Below are positions 1 to 8,182 of a DNA stretch of 64,000 nt, piece by piece. The stretch spans positions 744,001 through 808,000 of the forward strand of contig NZ_CP142685.1 of NCBI RefSeq assembly GCF_045689735.1. Direction: 5' to 3'. How positions within the stretch are numbered: the first letter of the stretch is position 1; each line of letters starts with the position of its first letter. A model generated the notes under the pieces. It was given only the letters and a program-made list of their open reading frames with translations, was not told the DNA's origin and made no database searches. The DNA is from Halothiobacillus sp045689735 (GTDB taxonomy: Bacteria > Pseudomonadota > Gammaproteobacteria > Halothiobacillales > Halothiobacillaceae). The position numbers were made by a program, and so were the translations under genes.

Positions 1-1
1 C

Positions 2-661
2 ACCGCCGCGCTGTTTCCGGATGAGATGGAAGAGTCGGAGTTGGGGGAGATTCCGAGGGGGTGGGCGCCCGGCGCACTTTCTGCGGTCTGTGATTTGAAC
101 GCCGACAGCTGGAGCGCCAAGACTCTGCCTGCATCAGTGAAGTACATTGATTTGGCCAACACCAAGAATGGTGAGGTCATCGAAGTACAAACGATGGAAG
201 GCGCGAATATTCCAAGTCGAGCCCGCCGGATTTTGAAAGATGGAGACACGATTATCGGCACCGTTCGGCCTGGCAATCGCTCCTTTGCGCTTGTTGGTGA
301 AGCGGGCCTTACCGGGAGCGCTGGATTTGCAGTACTGCATCCCAGAAAGAGTTATCTGCGTGAATACGTGTATCTCGCCGCAACAGCAGATGCAAATATT
401 GAGCGTCTGGCCCATCTTGCCGATGGCGGAGCCTACCCCGCAGTCCGCCCCGAGCTTGTCGTGTCCGATTCCTTACCAATACCGAGCGAGAACCTGCTAC
501 GTGAATTTCATAGGATTTCCGCACCTATGTTCGATCACGTTTTGGAAATGAGAAGAGCAAATAGGGAATTGGCCGCCCTCCGCGACACCCTTCTCCCCAA
601 ACTCCTCTCCGGCGAGTTGTCCGTTGAAAACTTATCTTCCAATTTGGAGGCCATGGCATGA
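2..661 (+). CDS. hsdS: Type I restriction enzyme specificity subunit HsdS, C-terminal part
   Basis: The frame is open from base 2, so the gene begins left of the window; the ATG at 26 is internal. The visible 219 residues hold a target-recognition domain start (GEIPRGW, the usual opening of the second half of an HsdS) and end in the conserved tail with LRDTLLPKLLSGEL, the terminal coil that contacts HsdM. HsdS chooses the DNA target for the methyltransferase and restriction complexes. hsdM is presumably further left. The stop overlaps the next gene by four bases (ATGA), so the ATPase gene downstream is translationally coupled to it. Confidence 0.9.
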   Translation, partial: TAALFPDEMEESELGEIPRGWAPGALSAVCDLNADSWSAKTLPASVKYIDLANTKNGEVIEVQTMEGANIPSRARRILKDGDTIIGTVRPGNRSFALVGEAGLTGSAGFAVLHPRKSYLREYVYLAATADANIERLAHLADGGAYPAVRPELVVSDSLPIPSENLLREFHRISAPMFDHVLEMRRANRELAALRDTLLPKLLSGELSVENLSSNLEAMA

Positions 662-1740
662 CCCATATTCAGAAAATTACGATCAAGGGTTACAAATCCA
701 TCGCCAAGCTGGAGGATTTTGAACTGCGCCCACTCAATGTGCTGATCGGCGCCAACGGTGCAGGCAAGAGCAATTTCATCAGCCTCTTCCGGCTGCTCAA
801 TGAAATGTATGAGCAGCAACTCCAGCTCTACATTCAAAAGCAAGGTGGCCCGGACGCTTTGCTGTATTTCGGCCGCAGCACAACGGAACGCTTGCATGCG
901 GAGTTTTACTTTGCCAATAACGGCTACAAATTCGATTTAGTACCCACATCGGACAATCGGCTAATTTTTGAAAGTGAAGTTAGTTGGTTCAAGGGTGTTT
1001 ATTACCCTAATCCTTCAAGCGTTGTATTGGGCACAACACATGCTGAATCAAAGCTGAAAGAGGCGAAGGATGGCTATTCCCCATATGTTCGGCCAGCAAT
1101 CAGTAGTTGGCGCGTTTATCACTTTCATGACACCAGTGAAACAGCCAAAGTTAAGCGACAGCACGCCATCAATGACAACCTTCGGCTGAAGATTGACGCT
1201 GCGAATCTTGCAGCTTACCTGCGGATGCTGAATGAGAAATACCCGGATGAGTACGCACGGATCGTTGAAACCATTCGATTGGTTCTGCCATTCTTTGATG
1301 ACTTTGTGCACCGCACGGGTGAGCCAGAGTATGTAGAACTGGAGTGGGTACAGAAGGGCCGTCCTGATACACCGCTCAAAGCGCACATGCTGTCCGATGG
1401 TAGCCTGCGTTTTATCTGTCTGGCGACGCTTCTGCTTCAACCAGTGAAATTGCTGCCCGACACCATTCTGATTGACGAGCCGGAACTGGGGCTCCATCCC
1501 TACGCCGTAAACGTCTTGGCAGACATTTTTAAACAGGTGGCAGAGGACAAGCAGTTGATTGTTTCCACGCAGTCGGTGGAACTCATCAACGAGCTGTCAC
1601 CAGACGACGTGATTGTGGTGGATCAAGAAAATGGTGCCTCTACCTTCAAGCGCCTGAACGAAGCAGAGTTAAGCGACTGGCTTCAAGACTACGCGCTGGG
1701 TGAACTGTGGAAGCGCAATGTCCTGGGCGGGAGGCCGTGA
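658..1740 (+). CDS. AAA/ABC-type ATPase (AAA_21, OLD-like) embedded in the type I R-M operon
   Basis: A 360-residue ATPase. The N-terminus has the SMC/OLD-style opening KITIKGYKSIAKL, then a Walker A (GANGAGKSN, about residues 30-38). Near residue 245 is a signature-like LSDGSLRF, and near 270 a Walker B (ILIDEPELGLHP) followed by STQS in the switch region. Proteins of this type act as sensors or gates for a partner nuclease in OLD, Gabija and PARIS defence systems. It overlaps hsdS by four bases and its stop lies one base before the DUF4276 gene, so the two look like a functional pair. The family call is firm. A role in defence is inferred from context. Confidence 0.8.
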   Translation: MTHIQKITIKGYKSIAKLEDFELRPLNVLIGANGAGKSNFISLFRLLNEMYEQQLQLYIQKQGGPDALLYFGRSTTERLHAEFYFANNGYKFDLVPTSDNRLIFESEVSWFKGVYYPNPSSVVLGTTHAESKLKEAKDGYSPYVRPAISSWRVYHFHDTSETAKVKRQHAINDNLRLKIDAANLAAYLRMLNEKYPDEYARIVETIRLVLPFFDDFVHRTGEPEYVELEWVQKGRPDTPLKAHMLSDGSLRFICLATLLLQPVKLLPDTILIDEPELGLHPYAVNVLADIFKQVAEDKQLIVSTQSVELINELSPDDVIVVDQENGASTFKRLNEAELSDWLQDYALGELWKRNVLGGRP

Positions 1741-1741
1741 T

Positions 1742-2422
1742 ATGCGCGAGGTGATTGTTTTCGCAGAAGGCCCGACGGAAGAGCGCTTCATCAAGCAGGT
1801 CGTGGCACCGGCACTGCATGGTCTGCAGATTTATCTGAAACCACAGCTACTAAAGACCTCACAGTCTGGAAAGGGTGGAGCGCTGAGCATCGATTGGTTT
1901 TTTCTCAACGCCCGCAATACCTTGAGACAGAAGCCGGATGCAGTGCTTTCTTCCTTTATTGACCTGTATGGTCTGGACACAGACTTCCCCGCGTTTGAGG
2001 AAAGCCAAAAACTGGCGGACGTACATCAACGCGTTGCCTTGCTTGAGCAGGCTTTGCACCGTGCTGTGGTTGAGCATGTTGGCTGCCGTGCCGACCGGTT
2101 TCTGCCGCACATTCAGCCATACGAATACGAAGGTTTGCTGTTTTCGGATGTGGACGTGCTGGCTGCGACAGAACCCACCTGGAGTAAAGCGTTAGGCGCA
2201 CTCCGGACGGTACGGGAGTCGTTCGACAGCCCCGAGCACATCAACGATGGCTATGACACTAAGCCTTCGAAGCGGCTGGAAAACCTGCTGCACCCCAGTT
2301 ACAAGAAAACGACTCACGGACCACGGGCGGCGGCACACATTTCGCTGGAAACCATGGAACGGGAGTGCGCCCACTTTCAGGGATGGATGAATCGTTTGCG
2401 CGGGTTGGCACAGCCATGCTGA
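1742..2422 (+). CDS. DUF4276 (TOPRIM-like) protein, partner of the upstream ATPase
   Basis: A 226-residue protein opening with MREVIVFAEGPTEE. The EGPTEE element matches the glutamate motif of TOPRIM-like DUF4276 proteins, and acidic stretches follow (FIDLYGLDTDF, LFSDVDVL). A longer reading from 1700 is possible, but the ATG at 1742 starts right after the ATPase stop and gives the family-like N-terminus. The 3' end overlaps hsdR by seven bases. ATPase plus TOPRIM-like nuclease is the arrangement of PARIS-type and OLD-type systems, but the nuclease family here differs from AriB. Nuclease activity is not shown by the sequence alone. Confidence 0.75.
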   Translation: MREVIVFAEGPTEERFIKQVVAPALHGLQIYLKPQLLKTSQSGKGGALSIDWFFLNARNTLRQKPDAVLSSFIDLYGLDTDFPAFEESQKLADVHQRVALLEQALHRAVVEHVGCRADRFLPHIQPYEYEGLLFSDVDVLAATEPTWSKALGALRTVRESFDSPEHINDGYDTKPSKRLENLLHPSYKKTTHGPRAAAHISLETMERECAHFQGWMNRLRGLAQPC

Positions 2423-5400
2423 ACGAACAACAACTCGAAGATCTGTGCATCGGCTGGTTTCAGGAAACTGGTTGGCAGTTTGTGCATGGGCCGGACATTG
2501 CGCCCGACGGTGCGAACCCGGAGCGCGCCGATTACCGGCAGGTGATCCTGCGCGACCGGCTGCTGGCAGCACTGGCCCGTATCAACCCGCACATTCCAAC
2601 CTCTGCGCTGGAACAGGCGGTACACGTCGTGCAAACCATCAGCGAGCCGCAGGCGGTGGTGCGCAACCGCCATTTTCATCGGCTGCTGCTTTCGGGCGTG
2701 GCGGTGGAGTTTGAGCCCTCACCCCCGGCCCCTCTCCCGCTTGCGGGCGAGGGGGGCAAAAAAACCGATCTGGTGCACCTGATCGATTTCGCCAATCCGC
2801 AGCGCAACGAATTTTTGGTCATCAACCAGTTCACGGTCACTGGCACCAAACAGCCTCGGCGGCCTGATCTGGTGGCCTTCATCAACGGCCTGCCACTGGC
2901 GGTAATCGAGCTGAAGAACCCGGCCAACGAACAGACCGACGTCTGGGATGCCTTCAACCAGCTGCAAACCTACAAGGACGAAATCAGCGACCTGTTCGAC
3001 AGCAATGAGGCGGTGGTGGTCAGCGATGGCTGGACGGCGCGGGTGGGTTCTCTCACCGCCAATGCCGAACGGATGTTGCCTTGGCGCACCATTGCCAATG
3101 AAGATAATCGCCCCCGCCTGCAACTGGAACTAGAAACCGTGGTGCGCGGCTTTTTTGCGCCGGAGTTGTTTCTCGATTACGTCCGCCACTTCGTGCTGTT
3201 CGAGCAGGATGGCGATGCAGTAATCAAGAAGATCGCGGGCTATCACCAGTTCCATGCTGTGCGTGAGGCGGTACGCGCCACGGTGATCGCGGCAAGTTCG
3301 CCCGACAAGGGGCTGCTGGAGGTACGGGAAGAGCGCGCCACTTATGGCAAAGAGGTGAAGCCGGGCTCACGCAAGGCCGGTGTGGTGTGGCATACGCAGG
3401 GCTCGGGCAAGAGCATCACCATGGCCTGCTTTGCTGGCAAGCTGCTGCAACAGCCGGAGATGAAGAACCCCACCTTGGTGGTGGTAACGGATCGTAACGA
3501 TCTGGATGGCCAGTTGTTTGCCACTTTCTGCGCTGCCAGTGACTTGCTCAAGACCACGCCATTACAGGCGGGCAGCCGCGATGAGCTGCGCGAAATGCTG
3601 GCTTCGCGTCAGGCGGGCGGCATTATCTTCACCACGGTGCAGAAATTTGCGCTGCTGGATGAGGAAGAAGAGCACCCGCTGCTGTCCGACCGAGCCAATA
3701 TCGTGGTCATCTCGGACGAAGCGCACCGTAGCCAGTACGGCACCAAGGGGCGCTTTGATGAGAAGACGGGCAAATACGTGTTCGGCTATGCCAAACACCT
3801 GCGCGATGCATTGAAGAATGCCACCTTCATCGGCTTTACCGGCACGCCGATTGCATTGGAGGACAAGGACACGCGCGCAGTGTTTGGCGATTACGTCAGC
3901 ATCTACGATATTCAGGATGCTGTGGACGATGGTGCCACGGTGCCGATCTACTACGAGAGCCGACTGGCCAGGCTGGATGTGAAGCAGGCGGAGATCGACG
4001 CGCTCAACGAGCAGGTCGAAGAGGTGGTGGAAGACGAAGAAGACATCGCCAGTCGCGAAAAGACCAAGAGCGAATGGGCCGCTTTGGAAAAGCTGGTGGG
4101 TGCCGAGCCGCGTCTGGCGCAAGTGGCGAAGGATTTGGTCGAGCACTTCGAAACCCGCAGCGCGACGCTGGATGGCAAGGCGATGATCGTCTGCATGAGC
4201 CGCGACATTTGCGCGCAGCTCTACAAAGCCATCGTTAACCTGCGGCCTGACTGGCACGATGACGATCCAGAAAAAGGTGCCATCAAGGTGGTGATGACCG
4301 GTTCGGCGGCAGACAAGGAATTGCTGCAACCTCACCTGTACAGCAAGCAGGTGAAAAAGCGCCTGGAGAAGCGCTTCAAGGATGCCAAAGACGCGCTGAA
4401 GCTGGTGATCGTGCGCGACATGTGGCTGACCGGCTTTGATGCGCCGTGTTGCCACACCATGTACGTGGACAAGCCCATGAAGGGCCACAACCTGATGCAG
4501 GCAATTGCACGGGTGAACCGGGTGTTCAAGAACAAGCCGGGCGGCCTTGTAGTGGACTATATCGGCATCGCCAACGAACTGAAGGCCGCGCTCAAGACCT
4601 ACACCGAAGCCAAGGGGAAAGGCGACCCCACACACAATGCCGCCGAAGCGCTGGCCGTGTTGCTCGAGAAGATGGACATCATGCGCGGCATGATGCACGG
4701 CTGCGACTACAGCGGGTTCGAAACCAATGCGGCGGCTTTGCTGGTGCCCTGTGCCAACCATCTACTGGGTTTGAAGGATGGCAAACAGCGTTTCCTGGAC
4801 ACGATGGTGGCGGTGGCCAAGGCCTACTCACTGTGCGGCACGCTGGATGAAGCCGCCACGCTGCGCAAGGAAATTGCCTTCTTCTCAGCGATCAAAGCGG
4901 CCATCACCAAGTTCACCATGGTGGACAAGAAACGATCCAACGAAGAGAAAAACAGTGCGTTGAAGCAGATCCTGGACAACGCGATAGTTGCCGACGGTGT
5001 AGCTGATATTTTCGCGCTGGCGGGGCTCGACAAGCCGAACATCGGTCTGCTGTCGGATGAGTTCCTTGAAGACGTGCGCCAGATGGAAAGCCGTAATCTG
5101 GCTGTCGAGTTGCTGGAAAAATTGCTGCGCGATGAAATCAAGGCGCGGGCGCGCAACAACGTGGTTCAAGAAAAGAAGTACGGCGACCGTCTGCTGGAGA
5201 CCCTGCGCAAGTACCACAACCGCGCCATCGAAACGGCACAGGTCATCGAAGAGCTGATCCAGATGGCCAAGGAATTCCAGGCCGTGCTGGAGCGCGAGGC
5301 CGCACTGGGCTTGGGCCAGGACGAAATCGCCTTCTATGACGCGCTGGCCAACAACGAAAGCGCGGTGCGTGAGTTGGGCGATGACATCCTGAAGAAGATC

Positions 5401-5601
5401 GCCATCGAGATTACAGAAAAATTGCGGGCTAGCACGACGGTCGATTGGCAGGTGCGAGAGAGTGTCCGTGCGCGGCTTCGGATATTGGTTCGACGGACTC
5501 TTCAGAAGTGGAAGTACCCACCCCCGGGCCCGGGTGAAGAAGATGCTGTGGAGCTGGTACTCAAACAGGCAGAATCGTTGTCGAATGAGTGGTCAAAATG
5601 A
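2416..5601 (+). CDS. hsdR: Type I restriction enzyme restriction subunit HsdR
   Basis: A 1061-residue motor and nuclease subunit. The PD-(D/E)xK nuclease lies near residues 150-165 (RRPDLVAF then AVIELKN). Walker A is HTQGSGKS (about 325), the DEAH-type motif SDEAHRSQ is near 435, and FTGTPI and the later helicase motifs (TGFDAP, AIARVNRVF) follow. The ATG at 2416 is preferred because MLNEQQLEDLCIGWF is a usual HsdR start; it overlaps the DUF4276 stop. Residues about 102-114 (SPPAPLPLAGEGG) are encoded by a REP-like palindrome that looks like an insertion between conserved blocks. Otherwise the gene appears intact. Confidence 0.93.
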   Translation: MLNEQQLEDLCIGWFQETGWQFVHGPDIAPDGANPERADYRQVILRDRLLAALARINPHIPTSALEQAVHVVQTISEPQAVVRNRHFHRLLLSGVAVEFEPSPPAPLPLAGEGGKKTDLVHLIDFANPQRNEFLVINQFTVTGTKQPRRPDLVAFINGLPLAVIELKNPANEQTDVWDAFNQLQTYKDEISDLFDSNEAVVVSDGWTARVGSLTANAERMLPWRTIANEDNRPRLQLELETVVRGFFAPELFLDYVRHFVLFEQDGDAVIKKIAGYHQFHAVREAVRATVIAASSPDKGLLEVREERATYGKEVKPGSRKAGVVWHTQGSGKSITMACFAGKLLQQPEMKNPTLVVVTDRNDLDGQLFATFCAASDLLKTTPLQAGSRDELREMLASRQAGGIIFTTVQKFALLDEEEEHPLLSDRANIVVISDEAHRSQYGTKGRFDEKTGKYVFGYAKHLRDALKNATFIGFTGTPIALEDKDTRAVFGDYVSIYDIQDAVDDGATVPIYYESRLARLDVKQAEIDALNEQVEEVVEDEEDIASREKTKSEWAALEKLVGAEPRLAQVAKDLVEHFETRSATLDGKAMIVCMSRDICAQLYKAIVNLRPDWHDDDPEKGAIKVVMTGSAADKELLQPHLYSKQVKKRLEKRFKDAKDALKLVIVRDMWLTGFDAPCCHTMYVDKPMKGHNLMQAIARVNRVFKNKPGGLVVDYIGIANELKAALKTYTEAKGKGDPTHNAAEALAVLLEKMDIMRGMMHGCDYSGFETNAAALLVPCANHLLGLKDGKQRFLDTMVAVAKAYSLCGTLDEAATLRKEIAFFSAIKAAITKFTMVDKKRSNEEKNSALKQILDNAIVADGVADIFALAGLDKPNIGLLSDEFLEDVRQMESRNLAVELLEKLLRDEIKARARNNVVQEKKYGDRLLETLRKYHNRAIETAQVIEELIQMAKEFQAVLEREAALGLGQDEIAFYDALANNESAVRELGDDILKKIAIEITEKLRASTTVDWQVRESVRARLRILVRRTLQKWKYPPPGPGEEDAVELVLKQAESLSNEWSK
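2715..2756. repeat. REP-like palindromic element inserted in frame in hsdR
   Basis: The core is an imperfect palindrome: arms 2729-2740 and 2743-2754 pair at 11 of 12 positions around a tight turn. With the preceding CCTCACCCCCGGCC it matches the dispersed repeat of many proteobacteria that encodes SPPAPLPLAGEG-like peptides. It keeps the hsdR frame and adds about 13 low-complexity residues. Confidence 0.75.
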
Positions 5602-5611
5602 AAAGGCGATT

Positions 5612-5714
5612 GATGGGCGATAGAAAACGATCAGCACCGCCGTTTGGCCAACAAAATCAATGGCTTATATCGCCCATGGGTCTATGACATCAATATCAGC
5701 GATGGGCGATAGAA
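5612..5714. repeat. Short direct and inverted repeat cluster after hsdR
   Basis: GATGGGCGATAGAA occurs at 5612-5625 and again at 5701-5714. An inverted copy (TATCGCCCAT) sits between them at 5668-5677, so either outer copy can pair with the middle one. The cluster fills the gap between the hsdR stop and the orphan hsdS tail. Its function is unknown; it may mark a recombination scar. Confidence 0.6.
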
Positions 5715-6028
5715 GTCAGTTATCCGGAAATTTCGGACAACTGACCGCAAGCCCGCAGCAACCCGCGCCAGTGCTCATAAGCTCGGGAGGCCAGTCAGCA
5801 CTTGGTCAACCATCTGCCACCAATTTGGCGTCTATCAACAGCAAGGAAGTGGCAGGTCTACCCATTCCGACTCTGTCGATTGCACGCCAGCAAGGTGTAC
5901 TGGACGCACTGCACGCGCAGGAGGAAAGCGCGCAAACTAAACGCGCCGAAGCTGCTGCATTGCGCAAGTCAGCTTGGGCAGCCTTCGAATCTGCACTCTT
6001 CACGCCTAAGGAGCCGAGCGCCGCATGA
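5660..6028 (+). pseudogene. Orphan hsdS C-terminal fragment upstream of jetA
   Basis: This 122-codon frame has no recognisable N-terminal half. From about residue 45 on it reads like the end of an HsdS (INSKEVAGLPIPTL, then a charged coil ARQQGVLDALHAQEESAQ). Its first part overlaps the first copy of the 39-bp direct repeat (5752-5790), and HsdS-like sequence starts just after that repeat. The stop overlaps the jetA ATG (ATGA, 6025-6028), so it may still serve as a coupled leader for the Wadjet operon. I read it as a truncated remnant of a second hsdS. A short functional protein cannot be excluded. Confidence 0.55.
5752..5790 (+). repeat. 39-bp direct repeat, copy 1 (left border of the Wadjet segment)
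   Basis: Matches 13436-13474 at 38 of 39 positions; the only difference is A at 5777 versus T at 13461. The sequence begins CCCGCAGCAACCCGCGCC and ends AAGCTCGGGAGG. The two copies bracket jetABCD and the toxin-antitoxin genes. Confidence 0.9.
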
Positions 6029-7479
6029 CCCTCGACTACGCCACTTTGGATGCCCTGCGCACCCACCACCCCGCGTGGCGGCTGTTGCGTTCGGATCATG
6101 CACCGCTGGTGGCGAGTTTTCTGCAGCGGGTGTTCGTGGCACCCAATGTGCGGGTGATGGCAGCGGCGGATTTGGCCGAAGCATTGGAGGACGAGCTGTA
6201 TGCCTTGCGCCTGCACGTGGGTGAAAGCGCATTTCCTAAACCCGCGCTGGAGTACCTGAACGATTGGGCCGCGCCCGACAAGGGATGGCTGCGCAAGTTC
6301 TACAGCCCCGGCACAGACGAGGCGCAATTCGATTTGACGCCCGCGACCGAAAAGGCCATCGCCTGGCTGGCACAGCTAAGCGAACGGCAGTTCGTCGGCA
6401 CGGAATCCCGCCTGCTCACGCTGTTTGACCTGCTCAAACAGATGAGCGAAGGCAGTGAGGCCGATCCGGCCAAGCGCATTGCCGAGCTGCACAAAAAGCG
6501 TGATGACATCGACGCCGAGATCGCCCGAGTGTTGTCGGGCGATGTGCCGCTGCTGGATGACACGGCGGTGAAAGATCGCTTCCAGCAATTTATGCAAGGT
6601 GCGCGCGAGCTGCTAACTGACTTTCGCGAGGTGGAGCATAACTTTCGTCAGTTGGACCGGCGCGTCCGCGAGCGCATCGCGCTCTGGGAAGGCAGCAAGG
6701 GCGCGCTGTTGGAAGATATTATGGGCGAGCGCGATGCCATTGCCGATTCTGATCAAGGCAAGAGCTTTCGCGCCTTCTGGGACTTTCTGCTATCCAGCCG
6801 TCGTCAAGAAGAATTGACCGAGCTGCTGGATCGCGTGCTCGCACTGCCCGCTGTGGCGGGCCTGAACCCAGATACCCGGACCCGCCGCGTGCATTACGAC
6901 TGGATGGAAGCGGGCGAACATGCCCAACGCACCGTCGCCGCTTTGTCACAGCAGTTGCGCCGTTTTCTGGACGATCAGGCTTGGCTGGAAAATCGCCGCA
7001 TCATGGACATTCTGCATGGCATCGAGAGCAAGGCGCTGGCGCTACGCGATGCTCCCCCTCCTGGCAACGTGATGGAAATGGCTGAGTCCTGCGCAGATAT
7101 TGAGCTGGCAATGGAGCGGCCCCTGTTCACCCCAGCCATCAAACCCGTGATTGTCGATCTGGCCTTGCAAACGGGTGATGACGATATTGACCCATCGGCA
7201 TTGTTCGATCAGGTGGTTGTCGACAAGGCGCGGATTGCCCGCCATATCCGCCAAGCTTTGCAAGATCGCGCACAGATCAATTTGAGTGAGCTGGTAGCGA
7301 ATCAGCCCTTACAACAGGGGCTGGCCGAGTTGGTGGCCTATCTGCAATTGGGCAGTGAAGCATTCAGCACCGTGGTGGACGAAGACACCCCCGAACCCAT
7401 CCGCTGGCAGGCAGTGGCAACGGATGGCCAAACCATCACCCGCAGTGCGCGGCTGCCCCGCGTAATCTTCACGCGCTGA
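6025..7479 (+). CDS. jetA: Wadjet type I protein JetA (DUF3375)
   Basis: A 484-residue DUF3375 protein, the kleisin-like (MukF-like) subunit of the Wadjet complex that senses and cleaves small circular plasmids. The N-terminus shows the family's paired LRTHHPAWRLLRSDHAPLV block, with LTPATEKAIAWLAQL near residue 110 and a helical middle with coiled-coil character. It is the first gene of jetABCD and overlaps the orphan hsdS tail by four bases. In the Wadjet complex the kleisin bridges two JetC motor heads and binds JetB. The frame is intact and of normal length. Confidence 0.93.
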   Translation: MTLDYATLDALRTHHPAWRLLRSDHAPLVASFLQRVFVAPNVRVMAAADLAEALEDELYALRLHVGESAFPKPALEYLNDWAAPDKGWLRKFYSPGTDEAQFDLTPATEKAIAWLAQLSERQFVGTESRLLTLFDLLKQMSEGSEADPAKRIAELHKKRDDIDAEIARVLSGDVPLLDDTAVKDRFQQFMQGARELLTDFREVEHNFRQLDRRVRERIALWEGSKGALLEDIMGERDAIADSDQGKSFRAFWDFLLSSRRQEELTELLDRVLALPAVAGLNPDTRTRRVHYDWMEAGEHAQRTVAALSQQLRRFLDDQAWLENRRIMDILHGIESKALALRDAPPPGNVMEMAESCADIELAMERPLFTPAIKPVIVDLALQTGDDDIDPSALFDQVVVDKARIARHIRQALQDRAQINLSELVANQPLQQGLAELVAYLQLGSEAFSTVVDEDTPEPIRWQAVATDGQTITRSARLPRVIFTR

Positions 7480-7504
7480 AAAAGAACAAAAGCTGAGGCA
7501 AGGG

Positions 7505-8182
7505 ATGGAAGAGGAATTCTTGAGCACAACACCGACTGCACACCCGATGGTGTCTCCAGCCGCTGATTTGTCGGTTTTGCTGATCGGCTTGCTCAAAGGT
7601 GTCGTCTACCGGGATGGCGATGAACGCCAATGGGCAGCTCTGCTGAACCTGCAAGCACGTGTCCGTGATTACGTGGCGGTGTTGAATCTTGATCTAGTGC
7701 TGGATGAGGCAGAAGGCTATGCATTCCTGAAAAGCCGTCCCGAACCTGCCGACGATGATTCATCACCGCGTTTGCCCCGCTTGGTGGCGCGCCGCCCGCT
7801 GTCCTTCGCCGTGAGTTTGTTGCTTGCCCTACTGCGCAAGAAACTGGCCGAGTTCGACGCGGGTGGCGGGGACACTCGACTGGTGCTATCCCGCGACGAC
7901 ATCGTGGAGCTGGTGCGGGTGTTCCTGCCTGATGGCCCGAACGAGGCCAAACTGATCGATCAGATCGAGACCACGATCAACAAGGTGGCCGAACTGGGTT
8001 TTCTGCAGAAGCTCAAGCCCGCCGGTGGCGCGGCAGTCGGGCCCGCCACTTTCGAGGTGCGGCGGATTCTGAAAGCCTTTGTCGACGCCCAATGGCTGGC
8101 CGAATTCGATACGCGCCTGGTCACGTATCAATCTCAGCTGGCGGGTGTGAACAACGCCAAGGAAGGTGCCGGCCATGAATAA
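7505..8182 (+). CDS. jetB: Wadjet type I protein JetB (DUF4194)
   Basis: A 225-residue DUF4194 protein, the MukE/KITE-like subunit that binds the JetA kleisin. It starts 25 bases after jetA behind a purine-rich stretch (GAGGCAAGGG). Winged-helix-like segments are suggested by RDDIVELVRVFLPDG and the following helices; FEVRRILKAFVDAQWLAEF near residue 180 is typical of the family. The last eight bases overlap jetC, which favours balanced expression of the complex. Its role is known from the Wadjet family. Confidence 0.9.
   Translation: MEEEFLSTTPTAHPMVSPAADLSVLLIGLLKGVVYRDGDERQWAALLNLQARVRDYVAVLNLDLVLDEAEGYAFLKSRPEPADDDSSPRLPRLVARRPLSFAVSLLLALLRKKLAEFDAGGGDTRLVLSRDDIVELVRVFLPDGPNEAKLIDQIETTINKVAELGFLQKLKPAGGAAVGPATFEVRRILKAFVDAQWLAEFDTRLVTYQSQLAGVNNAKEGAGHE

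Noticed and set aside
3562..4761. 399-codon minus-strand frame inside hsdR
   Set aside because: Shadow of hsdR; composition is His/Leu/Gln-rich and no domain is recognisable.
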